From: Chitinophaga solisilvae
GTDB lineage: Bacteria; Bacteroidota; Bacteroidia; Chitinophagales; Chitinophagaceae
Direction: 5' to 3'
Assembly (NCBI RefSeq): GCF_009928525.1
Contig: NZ_JAABOK010000010.1
Span: forward strand, 186,001 to 250,000
DNA length: 64,000 nt
Position 1 is the first letter of the stretch. Every line of letters starts with the position of its first letter. This document shows, in pieces, positions 19,085 to 27,084 of this stretch. Below the pieces are notes generated by a model. That model was not told the DNA's origin, did not search any database, and was given only the letters and a program-made list of their open reading frames with translations. The translations under genes were made by a program, and so were the position numbers.

Positions 19085-20668
19085 ATGAAAAAAATATTTT
19101 TACTATCACTTATAGCCATTATGCTGATGACCAGCAGCTGTGAGAAATTTCTCACGCACGATGATCCCGTGAATGTAGTAGATGAAACCTGGTGGAAGAC
19201 AGAAGCGAATGCCACAGGGGCATTAGGCTCTGTATATGCCGGATTGCCTGGTGGCTCCAGCGGCCGTCAGCTGATGTTTTTGTCAGCGCTCAGTGACGAA
19301 GCGGTAGCCCGCCAGGATTCCCGCGGCGCCTATGAAGCCTATGCCAAAGGATTGCAGAACAGCAGCTGGGGTGTTGCGCTGAGCCTCTGGCAGGATGATT
19401 ACAAGGATATCCGCCGTGCCTGCCGTTTCCTGGAGAATGTTGACAACTGCTACATGGATTCTACACTGAAAGACCGCTACAAGTATGAAGCAAGGGCTAT
19501 GCGCGCTTATTATCATATGGAGATGATGATGTTTTTCGGAGGTATTCCTATTGTAACTACTTCTTTATCTCCCGGTAACAGCAATACGCGCCGTAATACC
19601 GAAAAGGAAGTCTATGATTTTATTATCAGCGAGCTGACAGCCTGTGCGCCGCATCTGCCGGACGTATACAACAACAATGAGGCCTGGCGTATTTCTTCCG
19701 GCGTATGCTGGTCGCTGATATGTAAGCTGGCGATGTTCTACCGGGAATATGAAACCGCCAGGATGGCCGCCCGTAAAGTCATTGATCAGAATGTGTATGC
19801 GTTGTACCGCAGTAATAATGCTAAAGTCAACAGCTTCGCCGAACTGTTCACCTATGCCGGTGAGCTGAATAAGGAAAGAATATTTTTCCGTGATGGCGGC
19901 TGCGGCACAGCCTGGAGAACATTTGCACCGTATGGTGTAGGCGGGCAGACGGTCGTATCTCCTACCATGCTGGTGGTTAATAATTTTGAAACCCTGCAGG
20001 GAAAAACGCTGACAGAGCTGGGGGCAGATTCCGCCGCCATCTATCAGAAAGATCCATTGTTCAAAAATAACCGCGATCCGCGGCTGGCGGCCGCTGTACT
20101 GGTACCCGGACAGATCTATGAAAAAGATACCCTGCGTCCATTTGCGGCAGAGGGCAGCGATCGTATCGGCGTATTAAACAGTACGGCCACTGGCTTCTGG
20201 GTAAGGAAATACCTGGATCCTAAAGACAGAAATGCGGCGAGTCCTTCTCTGGACTATATGATTATCCGCTATGCGGAGTTGCTGCTGTATTATGCAGAAG
20301 CGTTGGTAGAGCTGGGCGACTGGCAGAACCCTGATATCATCAGGTATCTCAATGATATCCGTACGCGTGCAGGCATGCCCGTAGTTGATGTTTCCAGGTA
20401 CAATACAGCAGATAAACTGCGGGAGCTGATACGCCGTGAGCGTATGTCGGAGCTGGCCTTTGAGGGAGCGCGCTTTTACGATATCCGTCGCTGGGGTATC
20501 CTGAGCAAAGTCATGAATGGTCAGGTATATGGCGCCGTAGATCCCGCCACCGGCAACCCCGTACCTGTGGAAGTCCGCTCCTGTAATGAAAAACGCGACT
20601 TCCGCTATCCGATACCACTGAATGAAATGCTGGCAAACCCGAATATGGAGCAGAACCCGTTTTATTAG
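19085..20668 (+). CDS. SusD/RagB-family substrate-binding lipoprotein
   Basis: From the ATG at 19085 (11 bp after the susC stop) this is a 527-residue surface lipoprotein. The signal peptide ends at an SSC lipobox-like cysteine (MLMTSSCEKF). The SusD fold is shown by the N-terminal NVVDETWWKTEANATGALG region, TPR-like helices (ARAMRAYYHMEMMMFFGGIP), and the C-terminal conserved LIRRERMSELAFEGARFYDI motif followed by PIPLNEMLANPNMEQNPFY. The longer frame to 19019 overlaps susC and is not needed. The stop codon TAG is immediately followed by the heptad hairpin at 20669. Confidence 0.95.
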   Translation: MKKIFLLSLIAIMLMTSSCEKFLTHDDPVNVVDETWWKTEANATGALGSVYAGLPGGSSGRQLMFLSALSDEAVARQDSRGAYEAYAKGLQNSSWGVALSLWQDDYKDIRRACRFLENVDNCYMDSTLKDRYKYEARAMRAYYHMEMMMFFGGIPIVTTSLSPGNSNTRRNTEKEVYDFIISELTACAPHLPDVYNNNEAWRISSGVCWSLICKLAMFYREYETARMAARKVIDQNVYALYRSNNAKVNSFAELFTYAGELNKERIFFRDGGCGTAWRTFAPYGVGGQTVVSPTMLVVNNFETLQGKTLTELGADSAAIYQKDPLFKNNRDPRLAAAVLVPGQIYEKDTLRPFAAEGSDRIGVLNSTATGFWVRKYLDPKDRNAASPSLDYMIIRYAELLLYYAEALVELGDWQNPDIIRYLNDIRTRAGMPVVDVSRYNTADKLRELIRRERMSELAFEGARFYDIRRWGILSKVMNGQVYGAVDPATGNPVPVEVRSCNEKRDFRYPIPLNEMLANPNMEQNPFY

Positions 20669-20788
20669 AATTACGAATTGCGAATTACGAATTACGAATG
20701 AGGAGCGAAGATATAAGCGTAGCCATTATTTGACCTACGCTTATATCTTCGCTCCTCATTCGTAATTCGTAATTTGTAATTCGTAATT
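20669..20788. repeat. ATTACGA-heptad long hairpin, copy 2
   Basis: Two 54-bp arms (20669-20722 and 20735-20788) pair with only two mismatches, both within one heptad (GCGAATT against ACAAATT), around a 12-nt loop. The core is AGGAGCGAAGATATAAGCG. The element begins at the base directly after the susD stop and ends 2 bp before the stop of the convergent plsC gene, filling the whole intergenic space. It could terminate both genes. Confidence 0.9.
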
Positions 20789-20790
20789 AT

Positions 20791-21531
20791 TTACTGCTGA
20801 TTTTGCACATAATAATCCACCATCAACTTATACACTTTCTCTTTCAGCGCCGGTATGTCATCGCGGGTCATTCCTCTGGTGGGTATGGGTTCCAGGAAAT
20901 GGTAGTGGATGGGGTAGGGCCAGGCGAAGAATGTTTTATCTGGTGGCAGAATTTTTTTTGTGTTGAAGAGGAGAGAGGGGATGATGGGTGTTTGTGCATC
21001 GATGGCGAGTGCAAAGGCGCCGTCGTAGAAGGCTTTCAATGGTTCGGCGGTGCGGTTGCGGGTTCCTTCCGGGTATAGGAGGATGTGCAGGCCGAGGCTG
21101 AGGGCGTGTTTCATTTCAACGACGCTTTGTTTTCTGCTGGCTTCACTGCTGCGGTCTACGAGGATGCCGCCTATCCGGTACAGGACGCCGAACAGGGGGA
21201 TTTTGCCCATAGAGGCCTTTGCGAGTGTTTTATTGTCGCCGGGAATTTTAGATGTAGTGACGGGTACATCTATGAGTGCATTATGATTACATACTACTAC
21301 ATAAGTTTCGCCGGGGGCGAAGTGTTCTGTTCCTTTCCTGAATACGGGGCATCCGATGAGCGGCATGTATACCTTCATCCATATGCGTCCGATGGCGAGG
21401 AAGATGCGGGAGGCAGTTCTTGGATGGAAGAAGGAACCGATCCAGATAGGAATGAATACAATGAGCATAGTGCACGCAAAGAGTAGCAGTGCGTACAGGG
21501 CGTAAATTCTTCCCAGTATATTCTTGAGCAT
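20791..21531 (-). CDS. plsC: 1-acyl-glycerol-3-phosphate acyltransferase (PlsC family)
   Basis: This 246-residue membrane-associated acyltransferase transfers an acyl chain to lysophosphatidate in phospholipid synthesis. An N-terminal hydrophobic segment spans about 8-36. The HX4D catalytic motif appears as NHNALID (about 83-89), and the substrate motif as YPEGTRNRT (about 158-166). Length is normal. Other PlsC-fold enzymes, such as lipid A or ornithine-lipid acyltransferases, have similar motifs, so the exact acceptor is less certain than the family. It is convergent with susD. Confidence 0.85.
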   Translation of the reverse strand: MLKNILGRIYALYALLLFACTMLIVFIPIWIGSFFHPRTASRIFLAIGRIWMKVYMPLIGCPVFRKGTEHFAPGETYVVVCNHNALIDVPVTTSKIPGDNKTLAKASMGKIPLFGVLYRIGGILVDRSSEASRKQSVVEMKHALSLGLHILLYPEGTRNRTAEPLKAFYDGAFALAIDAQTPIIPSLLFNTKKILPPDKTFFAWPYPIHYHFLEPIPTRGMTRDDIPALKEKVYKLMVDYYVQNQQ

Positions 21532-21591
21532 AACGGTTGTCTTTTATCAGAAAGCTGATATTACATAAAATTACAGAAAAAAATTATGCGT

Positions 21592-22263
21592 TTACAGCCT
21601 CCAGTCTACCGCTTCGATGCCTGCTTTTTGCAGTAGTTCATTGGTTCTGGAGAAGTGTTTACATCCGAAGAAGCCTTTATCCGCGCTGAACGGGGATGGG
21701 TGGGCCGCTTTAAGGATGTGATGTCTGGTAGCGTCGATAAGTATCTGTTTATCCTGAGCGAAGCGGCCCCAGAGGAGGAACACCACGTTTTGTTTCTGAT
21801 CTGATATTTTCCGGATGACGGCGTCGGTGAAGTTTTCCCAGCCTATTTTGCTGTGGGAGGCAGGTTCGCTGGCTCTCACGGTCAGGAAGGCGTTGAGCAG
21901 CAGTACCCCGTGTTCTGCCCATTTGGTGAGGTTGCCGCTGGCAGGGATTTCCAGGCCCAGGTCGGTTTTCATCTCCTTGTAGATATTCACAAGGGATGGC
22001 GGCGGCTTTATACCGTCGGGCACCGAGAAGCTGAGTCCGTGGGCCTGTCCGGGGCCGTGGTACGGGTCTTGTCCGAGGATGACCACTTTTACCTTGTCGA
22101 AAGGTGTTTTGTCAAATGCGTTGAATATGAGGTTGCCGGCGGGGTAAATGGTTTTGCCCAGTGCTTTTTCGTGCTTGAGGTGCATCACGATTTCACTGAA
22201 ATAGGTCTTGTTAAATTCGTCCTTCAGCACGTCTTTCCAGCTTTCTTCCATTTGTACATTCAT
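21592..22263 (-). CDS. ung: Uracil-DNA glycosylase
   Basis: This 223-residue family-1 uracil-DNA glycosylase removes uracil from DNA to start base-excision repair. The water-activating motif GQDPYHGPGQAHG (residues 64-76, catalytic D66) and the HPSPFS minor-groove loop (near 187) are intact. The ATG at 22263 is used; an in-frame GTG at 22272 would add three residues. It is 60 bp upstream of plsC on the same strand, so the two may be co-transcribed. Confidence 0.96.
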   Translation of the reverse strand: MNVQMEESWKDVLKDEFNKTYFSEIVMHLKHEKALGKTIYPAGNLIFNAFDKTPFDKVKVVILGQDPYHGPGQAHGLSFSVPDGIKPPPSLVNIYKEMKTDLGLEIPASGNLTKWAEHGVLLLNAFLTVRASEPASHSKIGWENFTDAVIRKISDQKQNVVFLLWGRFAQDKQILIDATRHHILKAAHPSPFSADKGFFGCKHFSRTNELLQKAGIEAVDWRL

Positions 22264-22300
22264 AGTATTCACATCAAATATTTAGAAAAAATAAATTAAA

Positions 22301-22333
22301 TTTGATTAATTGGAAATTATTTCCATAAATTTG
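22301..22333 (+). promoter_or_regulatory. Promoter of tRNA-Arg
   Basis: TTTG at 22301-22304, a 21-bp spacer, and TAAATTTG at 22326-22333 match the Bacteroidota consensus well. Transcription would start near 22340, about 58 nt before the tRNA. Confidence 0.7.
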
Positions 22334-22397
22334 CACTCCCAAAATGAGAGATAAATATAGGAATTTATTTCACATTAGCGGTAAAAATAGAGAGTAA

Positions 22398-22471
22398 GTC
22401 TCGGTAGCTCAGCTGGATAGAGCAACTGCCTTCTAAGCAGTAGGTCATTGGTTCGAATCCAATCCGGGACA
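22398..22471 (+). tRNA. tRNA-Arg (anticodon TCT)
   Basis: The 74-nt cloverleaf has acceptor stem GTCTCGG paired with CCGGGAC (one G-T pair), D arm GCTCAGCTGGATAGAGC, anticodon arm ACTGC-CTTCTAA-GCAGT with anticodon TCT, and T arm ATTGG-TTCGAAT-CCAAT. The discriminator base is A and the CCA end is not encoded. It decodes AGA/AGG arginine codons. Confidence 0.97.
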
Positions 22472-22594
22472 CAGGAAAGGAAAATTGCGAAAGCGGTTTT
22501 CCTTTTTTTGTGCTCCTTAATACGCCTTAGTTAACATCTTGATCTGTATGTTATGAACGTACTGACCTTGTTGTTAAAAATGATGTAATCCGCA

Positions 22595-23464
22595 TTACGC
22601 CGCCCGCTGCGCTTTCTCCTTCCTGTACTGCGCCGGACTCACCCCTGCAAATTTCTTAAACTGACTGCTCAGATGACTCTCATCATTAAACCCTAATTCA
22701 TCTGCAATCTGACTGATAGTGGAAACACTGTACTGCAGTTTGTTTTCAACAAGACGCATCTTATATACCGTGATATAGCGCTGAATACTTTCACCTGTCA
22801 TCTTTTTGAAATATTCTCCGACATAGTTGGCAGACAGGTTGAAAGTCCGGGCCAGGTTAGCAATGCTCAGTTGTTCCCTGGATGCGATATGTTCTTTTAT
22901 ATGCAGTAACATTCTGTTGATTAAAGGTTCCTCCTCCTGCAATGCCTGTCTGTGTTGCGCGGGTACTGCAATATTCCGTACCAGCGTATTGAGCATGAGC
23001 GTAATCAGATGCTGGATATTATCTTCAAAGTATGTCTGCCTGCGTTCAAATTCAGTTACGAGGTGTGCAATGAGGCTGCTTACCATAAACTGATCTGCTG
23101 CATCTTTTATGACGAACTGCTCAAAGCGGTTGTGCTGGTAGAACAGTTGCTCCAGTTGTTTCAGCCAGCCCGACACTGTTGCGCGTTCCGCCTGATTCCT
23201 GTACGCTGTCAGAAATACTTCTGCAAACCGGATAGAACAGAATTTGGTAGGCATACTGCTTTTGAAGCCACGGCAATCCAGCGGCGTAAACAGGAATATA
23301 TCTCCTGCCCGGTAATTAAAATGATTCCTGTTCACCTCCCGTACGCCTTCTCCTTCCAGTATCAGCACGATCTCAAAGAAATGATAGACGAGGATGCGTT
23401 CTTCCCAATCTCCCGGATCTGATATATATAGCTCGAATGGCTGGTGTAAATGTTTTTGCTTCAT
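22595..23464 (-). CDS. AraC-family transcriptional regulator
   Basis: This 289-residue regulator has an N-terminal cupin-like sensor domain (about 10-140, EGEGVREVNRNHFNYRAGDIFLF) and a C-terminal double helix-turn-helix (about 185-285, with LSANYVGEYFKKMTGESIQRY and IADELGFNDESHLSSQFKKFAGVSP). The ATG at 23464 is preferred; the longer frame starts at a TTG. It is divergent from the alpha/beta hydrolase at 23554 with an 89-bp gap, so it probably regulates that gene. The inducer is unknown. Confidence 0.9.
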   Translation of the reverse strand: MKQKHLHQPFELYISDPGDWEERILVYHFFEIVLILEGEGVREVNRNHFNYRAGDIFLFTPLDCRGFKSSMPTKFCSIRFAEVFLTAYRNQAERATVSGWLKQLEQLFYQHNRFEQFVIKDAADQFMVSSLIAHLVTEFERRQTYFEDNIQHLITLMLNTLVRNIAVPAQHRQALQEEEPLINRMLLHIKEHIASREQLSIANLARTFNLSANYVGEYFKKMTGESIQRYITVYKMRLVENKLQYSVSTISQIADELGFNDESHLSSQFKKFAGVSPAQYRKEKAQRAA

Positions 23465-23553
23465 AAAACCTCTAAAGTTACAGGTCAAACCCCTGGTTTT
23501 AAATGTATGCTCCCTGATGCCCGCTGTAATTTTGTGTTAAATCAATCAGGCAT

Positions 23554-24480
23554 ATGAAAACAAAAATAGTAAGACATCTGGAGAAATACGCTATGCTGGC
23601 AATGGGTGTATTGACTATCACTAATCCGGCAGCAGGTAAATCATCTTATCATACTAATACAAACATGACGCAAATGACTATTCATACCTATACCAAAGCA
23701 TATTTCACCACAGGAGATAACGTACGCATTGCCTACAGACTGGATGGCCCGGCAGATAAGCCCGTACTGGTACTTTCCAATTCCATTGCCACAGACCTGC
23801 ATATGTGGGATGAGCAGATCCCTGTTTTTACAAAGCATTTCCGCGTGCTGCGTTTCGATACCCGTGGTAATGGCAGTTCCGGCGCACCGGTGGGCGATTA
23901 TTCCATCGACAGAATGAGCAATGATGTGATAGAGTTACTCGATTACCTGAAAATAGACCGGGTGCATTTCCTGGGCCTTTCCCTCGGCGGATTTATCGGG
24001 CAGTGGCTCGCGGTTCATGAAGCACATCGTATCGATAAACTGATTCTTGCCAACACTTCTTCCTACTTAGGTCCGCGGGATACGTGGAATGGATTGATCG
24101 GCTCCCTGCGGAAGGATGGTGATATAACTCCCTTTGGCGCTATGTTTATCAATAACTGGTTACCGAAAACTTACCAGGAGCAACATCCGGAGGTAGCTGC
24201 TAAATTCAGGGCAATGGTGCTGGCGACCCCGCCGGTCGGACTGGCCGGCTCTTTCGCCGCGGTGCGCGATGGAGACCAGCGCAGGACTATCGCGCTCATC
24301 ACAAATAAAACCCTGGTTATAGGTGGTAGGTACGATGGCGTTACACTGCCGGAGCATAGTGAACTGATCGCGAAAACTATCCCGCAGGCAAAACTGATCA
24401 TATTGCCGGTGGTGCATCTGTCAAATGTGGAAGCGCCGCAGGTATTTGAGAAAGCAGTAATTGATTTTCTGCTGGATTAA
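23554..24480 (+). CDS. Exported alpha/beta hydrolase, enol-lactonase-like
   Basis: This 308-residue protein begins with a probable signal peptide (residues 1-28, ending PAAGKS). The alpha/beta hydrolase fold shows a catalytic triad: Ser143 in GLSLGG, Asp261 in GRYDG and His288 in VVHLSN, plus the oxyanion region VLSNSIATDLHMWD. The pattern is closest to 3-oxoadipate enol-lactonase (PcaD) in the SNSLGTDLxMWD motif, but no beta-ketoadipate genes are near and an exported form is unusual. I therefore give only the family. A terminator hairpin follows at 24498-24549. Confidence 0.8.
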   Translation: MKTKIVRHLEKYAMLAMGVLTITNPAAGKSSYHTNTNMTQMTIHTYTKAYFTTGDNVRIAYRLDGPADKPVLVLSNSIATDLHMWDEQIPVFTKHFRVLRFDTRGNGSSGAPVGDYSIDRMSNDVIELLDYLKIDRVHFLGLSLGGFIGQWLAVHEAHRIDKLILANTSSYLGPRDTWNGLIGSLRKDGDITPFGAMFINNWLPKTYQEQHPEVAAKFRAMVLATPPVGLAGSFAAVRDGDQRRTIALITNKTLVIGGRYDGVTLPEHSELIAKTIPQAKLIILPVVHLSNVEAPQVFEKAVIDFLLD

Positions 24481-24497
24481 TGCAGGGTTATCTGATG

Positions 24498-24549
24498 ATA
24501 CAGGAGCATGAACAACAGGTGAAAGCGGTTGTTCATGCTCCTCCTGTAT
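24498..24549 (+). terminator. Long hairpin after the hydrolase gene
   Basis: The left arm (24498-24516) and right arm (24528-24549) pair over 19 bp, with a 3-nt bulge caused by a repeated CTC triplet in the right arm. No T-run follows, so factor-independent termination is uncertain. The stem starts 18 bp after the stop codon. Confidence 0.5.
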
Positions 24550-24620
24550 GATTAACAGGTTCTCATTGCCGTATTAACCGTATATTGTGTGGCTTCATAC
24601 TATGTTATCACCCAAAAGAA

Positions 24621-25100
24621 ATGAATATGCTTTCACTAAAAGCGTTTATTGAAAGAGAACGCATCTCCTTAGAAAAATTTATCAATAACCGGCGTCAGGA
24701 ATTGTCCGGCGTTAAAACCTCGGACTTTCTTGACCGTTATGCCATATTGATTACGATGGAAGTAGAAGATAAGCAACTGCTTCTCGAACACGAAAAGTAT
24801 AAGGGATTTAAAAAATCTACGGATTTATATTACAAACATCCGGAAGATACAAACATCCCGGTTCAGGCTCATTATCACGTTGTGAATGCCCGGTCAGGGA
24901 AAGAGATTTATGCCGTGAATATGGATGGAACAGCTCATCATCGTGTTAATAAGGGATTTCAGGTTCCTGCAAAACAGGCGGCTGAATTAAGAAGCCTGGG
25001 AGTGAAAATTCCTGACAATAATCTTTTGGAATCAATACAGTTTCCGTTGAATGAAAGCGAAGCGCGTATCTGTCATATTTACATCATTCTGGAAGGGTAA
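24621..25100 (+). CDS. Unknown protein next to RusA
   Basis: This 159-residue soluble protein from the ATG at 24621 has no signal peptide. The N-terminal half is helical and charged (IERERISLEKFINNRRQEL). The C-terminal half has an HYHV motif, then NMDGTAHHRVNKGFQVPAKQAAELRSLGVKIP-like segments rich in His and Lys. I do not recognise the family. The RusA-like nuclease gene starts 26 bp downstream on the same strand, so the two probably form an operon. The pair has lower GC content than the neighbouring housekeeping genes, which suggests acquisition. Confidence 0.6.
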   Translation: MNMLSLKAFIERERISLEKFINNRRQELSGVKTSDFLDRYAILITMEVEDKQLLLEHEKYKGFKKSTDLYYKHPEDTNIPVQAHYHVVNARSGKEIYAVNMDGTAHHRVNKGFQVPAKQAAELRSLGVKIPDNNLLESIQFPLNESEARICHIYIILEG

Positions 25101-25126
25101 ATAAATGTATAACAGAATATAATTTC

Positions 25127-25813
25127 ATGAACATCAATATAAAAACCGGTAATTGTGATTACAAAATACCTGCTGTTTTCCCTGAAAGCCTTGATAGCGA
25201 GATAACAATTGAAATCAGATTTCCGGAGCATATTCCAACCGGTCAATCCAGAAAAGAAGTGAAGGAATCGATCATCAATTTAATAAAGTCGGAACTGCAG
25301 CAATTTGAATGGCTTTGCTTTGGCCCGCTATGGATTGAGCTGACATGGTTTCTCCAGGCAGATGACAGGCAGGAATCAGATGCTACAGGCGACCTTGATA
25401 ATATCACCAAACCGGTACTGGATGCGCTATCGGGGTTAGATGGTATTATGGTGGATGATACCCAGATTAAAAGTATTTATACCAGGTGGCTGGCAAAGAA
25501 CAGTGCGTTACCCGAGCAGTTTTTATCTATAAATATCCGGATGCTTAACGATGAAACTATCTCAAAGGATAAAGTACACTTTATTCAGTATCATGGCCCG
25601 ATGTGTTTTGTTATTGATTTAAATCCTGCTGTTCCAGAAGAGTTACGGGGCATTAAATTGTTTGCAGATGCCAAACGTCATCAGCGGCAGACAGCTTCGC
25701 AGATGCGTAAAACCGGTATGGATGTGGGGCTGGTGCTGATTGCTTCCCAAAAGGATTTTCATAGAACCAGGCTGAGAAATATACCAGCAGACAGGATTTA
25801 CAAGTTAGCATAG
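25127..25813 (+). CDS. RusA-family Holliday-junction endonuclease
   Basis: This 228-residue protein carries the RusA signature GDLDNITKPVLDAL (about residues 87-100) and MVDDTQIKSIY (about 108-118), with the metal-binding aspartates in place. RusA resolvases cut four-way DNA junctions and are mostly of prophage origin. RusA itself is about 120 residues; here about 85 extra C-terminal residues follow (from HFIQYHGPMCF), with no domain I recognise. No other phage gene is visible near it. It is co-oriented with the unknown gene just upstream. Confidence 0.8.
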   Translation: MNINIKTGNCDYKIPAVFPESLDSEITIEIRFPEHIPTGQSRKEVKESIINLIKSELQQFEWLCFGPLWIELTWFLQADDRQESDATGDLDNITKPVLDALSGLDGIMVDDTQIKSIYTRWLAKNSALPEQFLSINIRMLNDETISKDKVHFIQYHGPMCFVIDLNPAVPEELRGIKLFADAKRHQRQTASQMRKTGMDVGLVLIASQKDFHRTRLRNIPADRIYKLA

Positions 25814-25833
25814 CGGGTGTATGTATTTGCAAT

Positions 25834-26349
25834 TTACATCCAGTGCTTATACCCGTTTTCCCTGAACTGCTGTTCCAGTTCTTTCAGCAGTACCGGATGC
25901 AGGGCTGCGGGCTGTATGACAGCGGTAGCTGCGCTGACCTTATAATCTTCCGGGGTGGGCGTGAATCTGGCCCATATAATTTCGTAGCCGATGAATACCG
26001 TGTGGCGCCCTTCGGTGTAGGTGTCGGCATGGCCGAGCCGCCGGGCTTCTCCGGGCGCCAGGTTTTTGATAAGCCTGGGTTTGTAGGTGGCGCCCATATT
26101 GGTTTTGATTACTTCGTTTATAGCAACGGTGATAAACCGGTCCGTACTGCTGTTCCGGATGTTGCGCTGATATTTTGATACGCTGAACGCGCTGCCGGTA
26201 ACCTTTTCGATGACAGCCGCCTGTATAGCGTCTTCGCCTTTTACGGGAATGGGTTCCTGTGGAACCGGGAGCAGGGCTTTTATGGTACGTATGCGGAACC
26301 AGGCATAACAGAGGGTAAATGCCAGTACGATGAAAAGCAATATGTACAT
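25834..26349 (-). CDS. Membrane-anchored protein, unknown function
   Basis: This 171-residue protein has one N-terminal transmembrane helix (about 2-18, YILLFIVLAFTLCYAWF) and a soluble domain with DRFITVAINEVIKTN and HTVFIGYEIIWARFTP strands. I recognise no family. It is convergent with the RusA gene (20-bp gap). The XRE regulator lies 91 bp upstream on the same strand and could share a transcript with it. Confidence 0.55.
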   Translation of the reverse strand: MYILLFIVLAFTLCYAWFRIRTIKALLPVPQEPIPVKGEDAIQAAVIEKVTGSAFSVSKYQRNIRNSSTDRFITVAINEVIKTNMGATYKPRLIKNLAPGEARRLGHADTYTEGRHTVFIGYEIIWARFTPTPEDYKVSAATAVIQPAALHPVLLKELEQQFRENGYKHWM

Positions 26350-26440
26350 ACGATCAGTTGGTTTTACATACAGGCGGTCAGCGGCCTGATGGTGAGAACT
26401 ACCGAATGTAACTTTAATTCTTATTTTGAGGAAAAGAATC

Positions 26441-26689
26441 TTACTCTAAACCCTTTAACAATTCTTCCAGCGTAATGTTGTGTACTGCCGCCAGTTTGCG
26501 TAAGGTAGACAGGCGCATGTCCATCCCTTTTTCATATTCCAGGTACTGGGTTCTGCTCATTTTTATTTCATAGGCAAATGCTTCGGCGCTGGTGAAATCC
26601 GCTTCTGTCCGCAATTCCTTGATTCTTTTACCCAACCTGGCGTAAAAGACTTCGTCTTTCATTACAATCTGTTGCTTTTTGCCTGCCAT
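26441..26689 (-). CDS. XRE-family helix-turn-helix repressor
   Basis: This 82-residue protein is essentially one Cro/C1-type helix-turn-helix (about 18-80, LGKRIKELRTEADFTSAEAFAYEIKMSRT with YLEYEKG and LRKLAAVHNITLEELLKGL). Its upstream region holds two near-palindromic operators (26724-26767), so it is probably autoregulated. It also faces a divergent promoter at 26798 that drives the structured RNA and the gene at 27085. Small solitary XRE proteins of this kind often control mobile or defence modules. Confidence 0.85.
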   Translation of the reverse strand: MAGKKQQIVMKDEVFYARLGKRIKELRTEADFTSAEAFAYEIKMSRTQYLEYEKGMDMRLSTLRKLAAVHNITLEELLKGLE

Positions 26690-26723
26690 TTCAGAAAATT
26701 AGCATAATCCTGCTAATATAGTA

Positions 26724-26767
26724 CCTACTTAAATAGGGGCTATAAAAATAGGTCCTATTTAAATAGT
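26724..26767. promoter_or_regulatory. Double operator, probably for the XRE repressor
   Basis: Two copies of a near-palindrome lie exactly 30 bp apart: CCTACTTAAATAGG at 26724-26737 and CCTATTTAAATAGT at 26754-26767. The second contains the perfect 12-bp palindrome CTATTTAAATAG. Spacing of about three helical turns would place two dimers on the same face. The sites sit between the XRE gene (minus) and the TATCTTTG promoter (plus), so they could control both directions. Confidence 0.65.
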
Positions 26768-26797
26768 CTTTTAGAAAAAATAATCCTATATTAGACT

Positions 26798-26805
26798 TAT
26801 CTTTG
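26798..26805 (+). promoter_or_regulatory. Promoter -7 box of the structured RNA
   Basis: TATCTTTG matches TAnnTTTG and is followed by GC, as in strong Bacteroidota promoters. The predicted start is near 26812. It lies 30 bp downstream of the second XRE operator. Confidence 0.55.
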
Positions 26806-26811
26806 CAGCCC

Positions 26812-27000
26812 TAAAAAATTATTAGCAGCTGCTTCTTACGTCTCTTCCGGTGAACCTCGGAAATTCAAAACGGATATGGGAGACGAAGGAGAAAGGCTCA
26901 CGTTTAAAAGCGTGGGCTCTTCTTTGTCGTTTCCAGCCCTCCGAGGGGTCACCGGCGGCGAGGCAAGAGTTCCGCGCTTTTTTTATTGCAGCGCGGGGAA
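26812..27000 (+). ncRNA. Candidate structured RNA or regulatory leader
   Basis: No convincing protein is encoded between 26690 and 27084. The predicted transcript folds strongly. An inner hairpin pairs 26882-26902 with 26911-26929 (17 of 19 positions pair, loop TTTAAAAG). An outer stem pairs CCGGTGAACCTCGG (26847-26860) with CCGAGGGGTCACCGG (26941-26955). A third hairpin uses TTCCGCGC (26970-26977) and GCGCGGGGAA (26991-27000). A competing fold, CGTCTC (26839-26844) with GAGACG (26880-26885) closing TTCCG/CGGAA, excludes both of the first two stems. It matches no RNA class I could name (not 6S, SRP, tmRNA or RNase P by their conserved motifs). Confidence 0.5.
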
Positions 27001-27084
27001 TAAAACCTGTAACCGGAGAACAGCTGCCGCATTCATCATTCAGCATCCCGGACAGAACATACCATACACCAAACGGTCCCCCGG

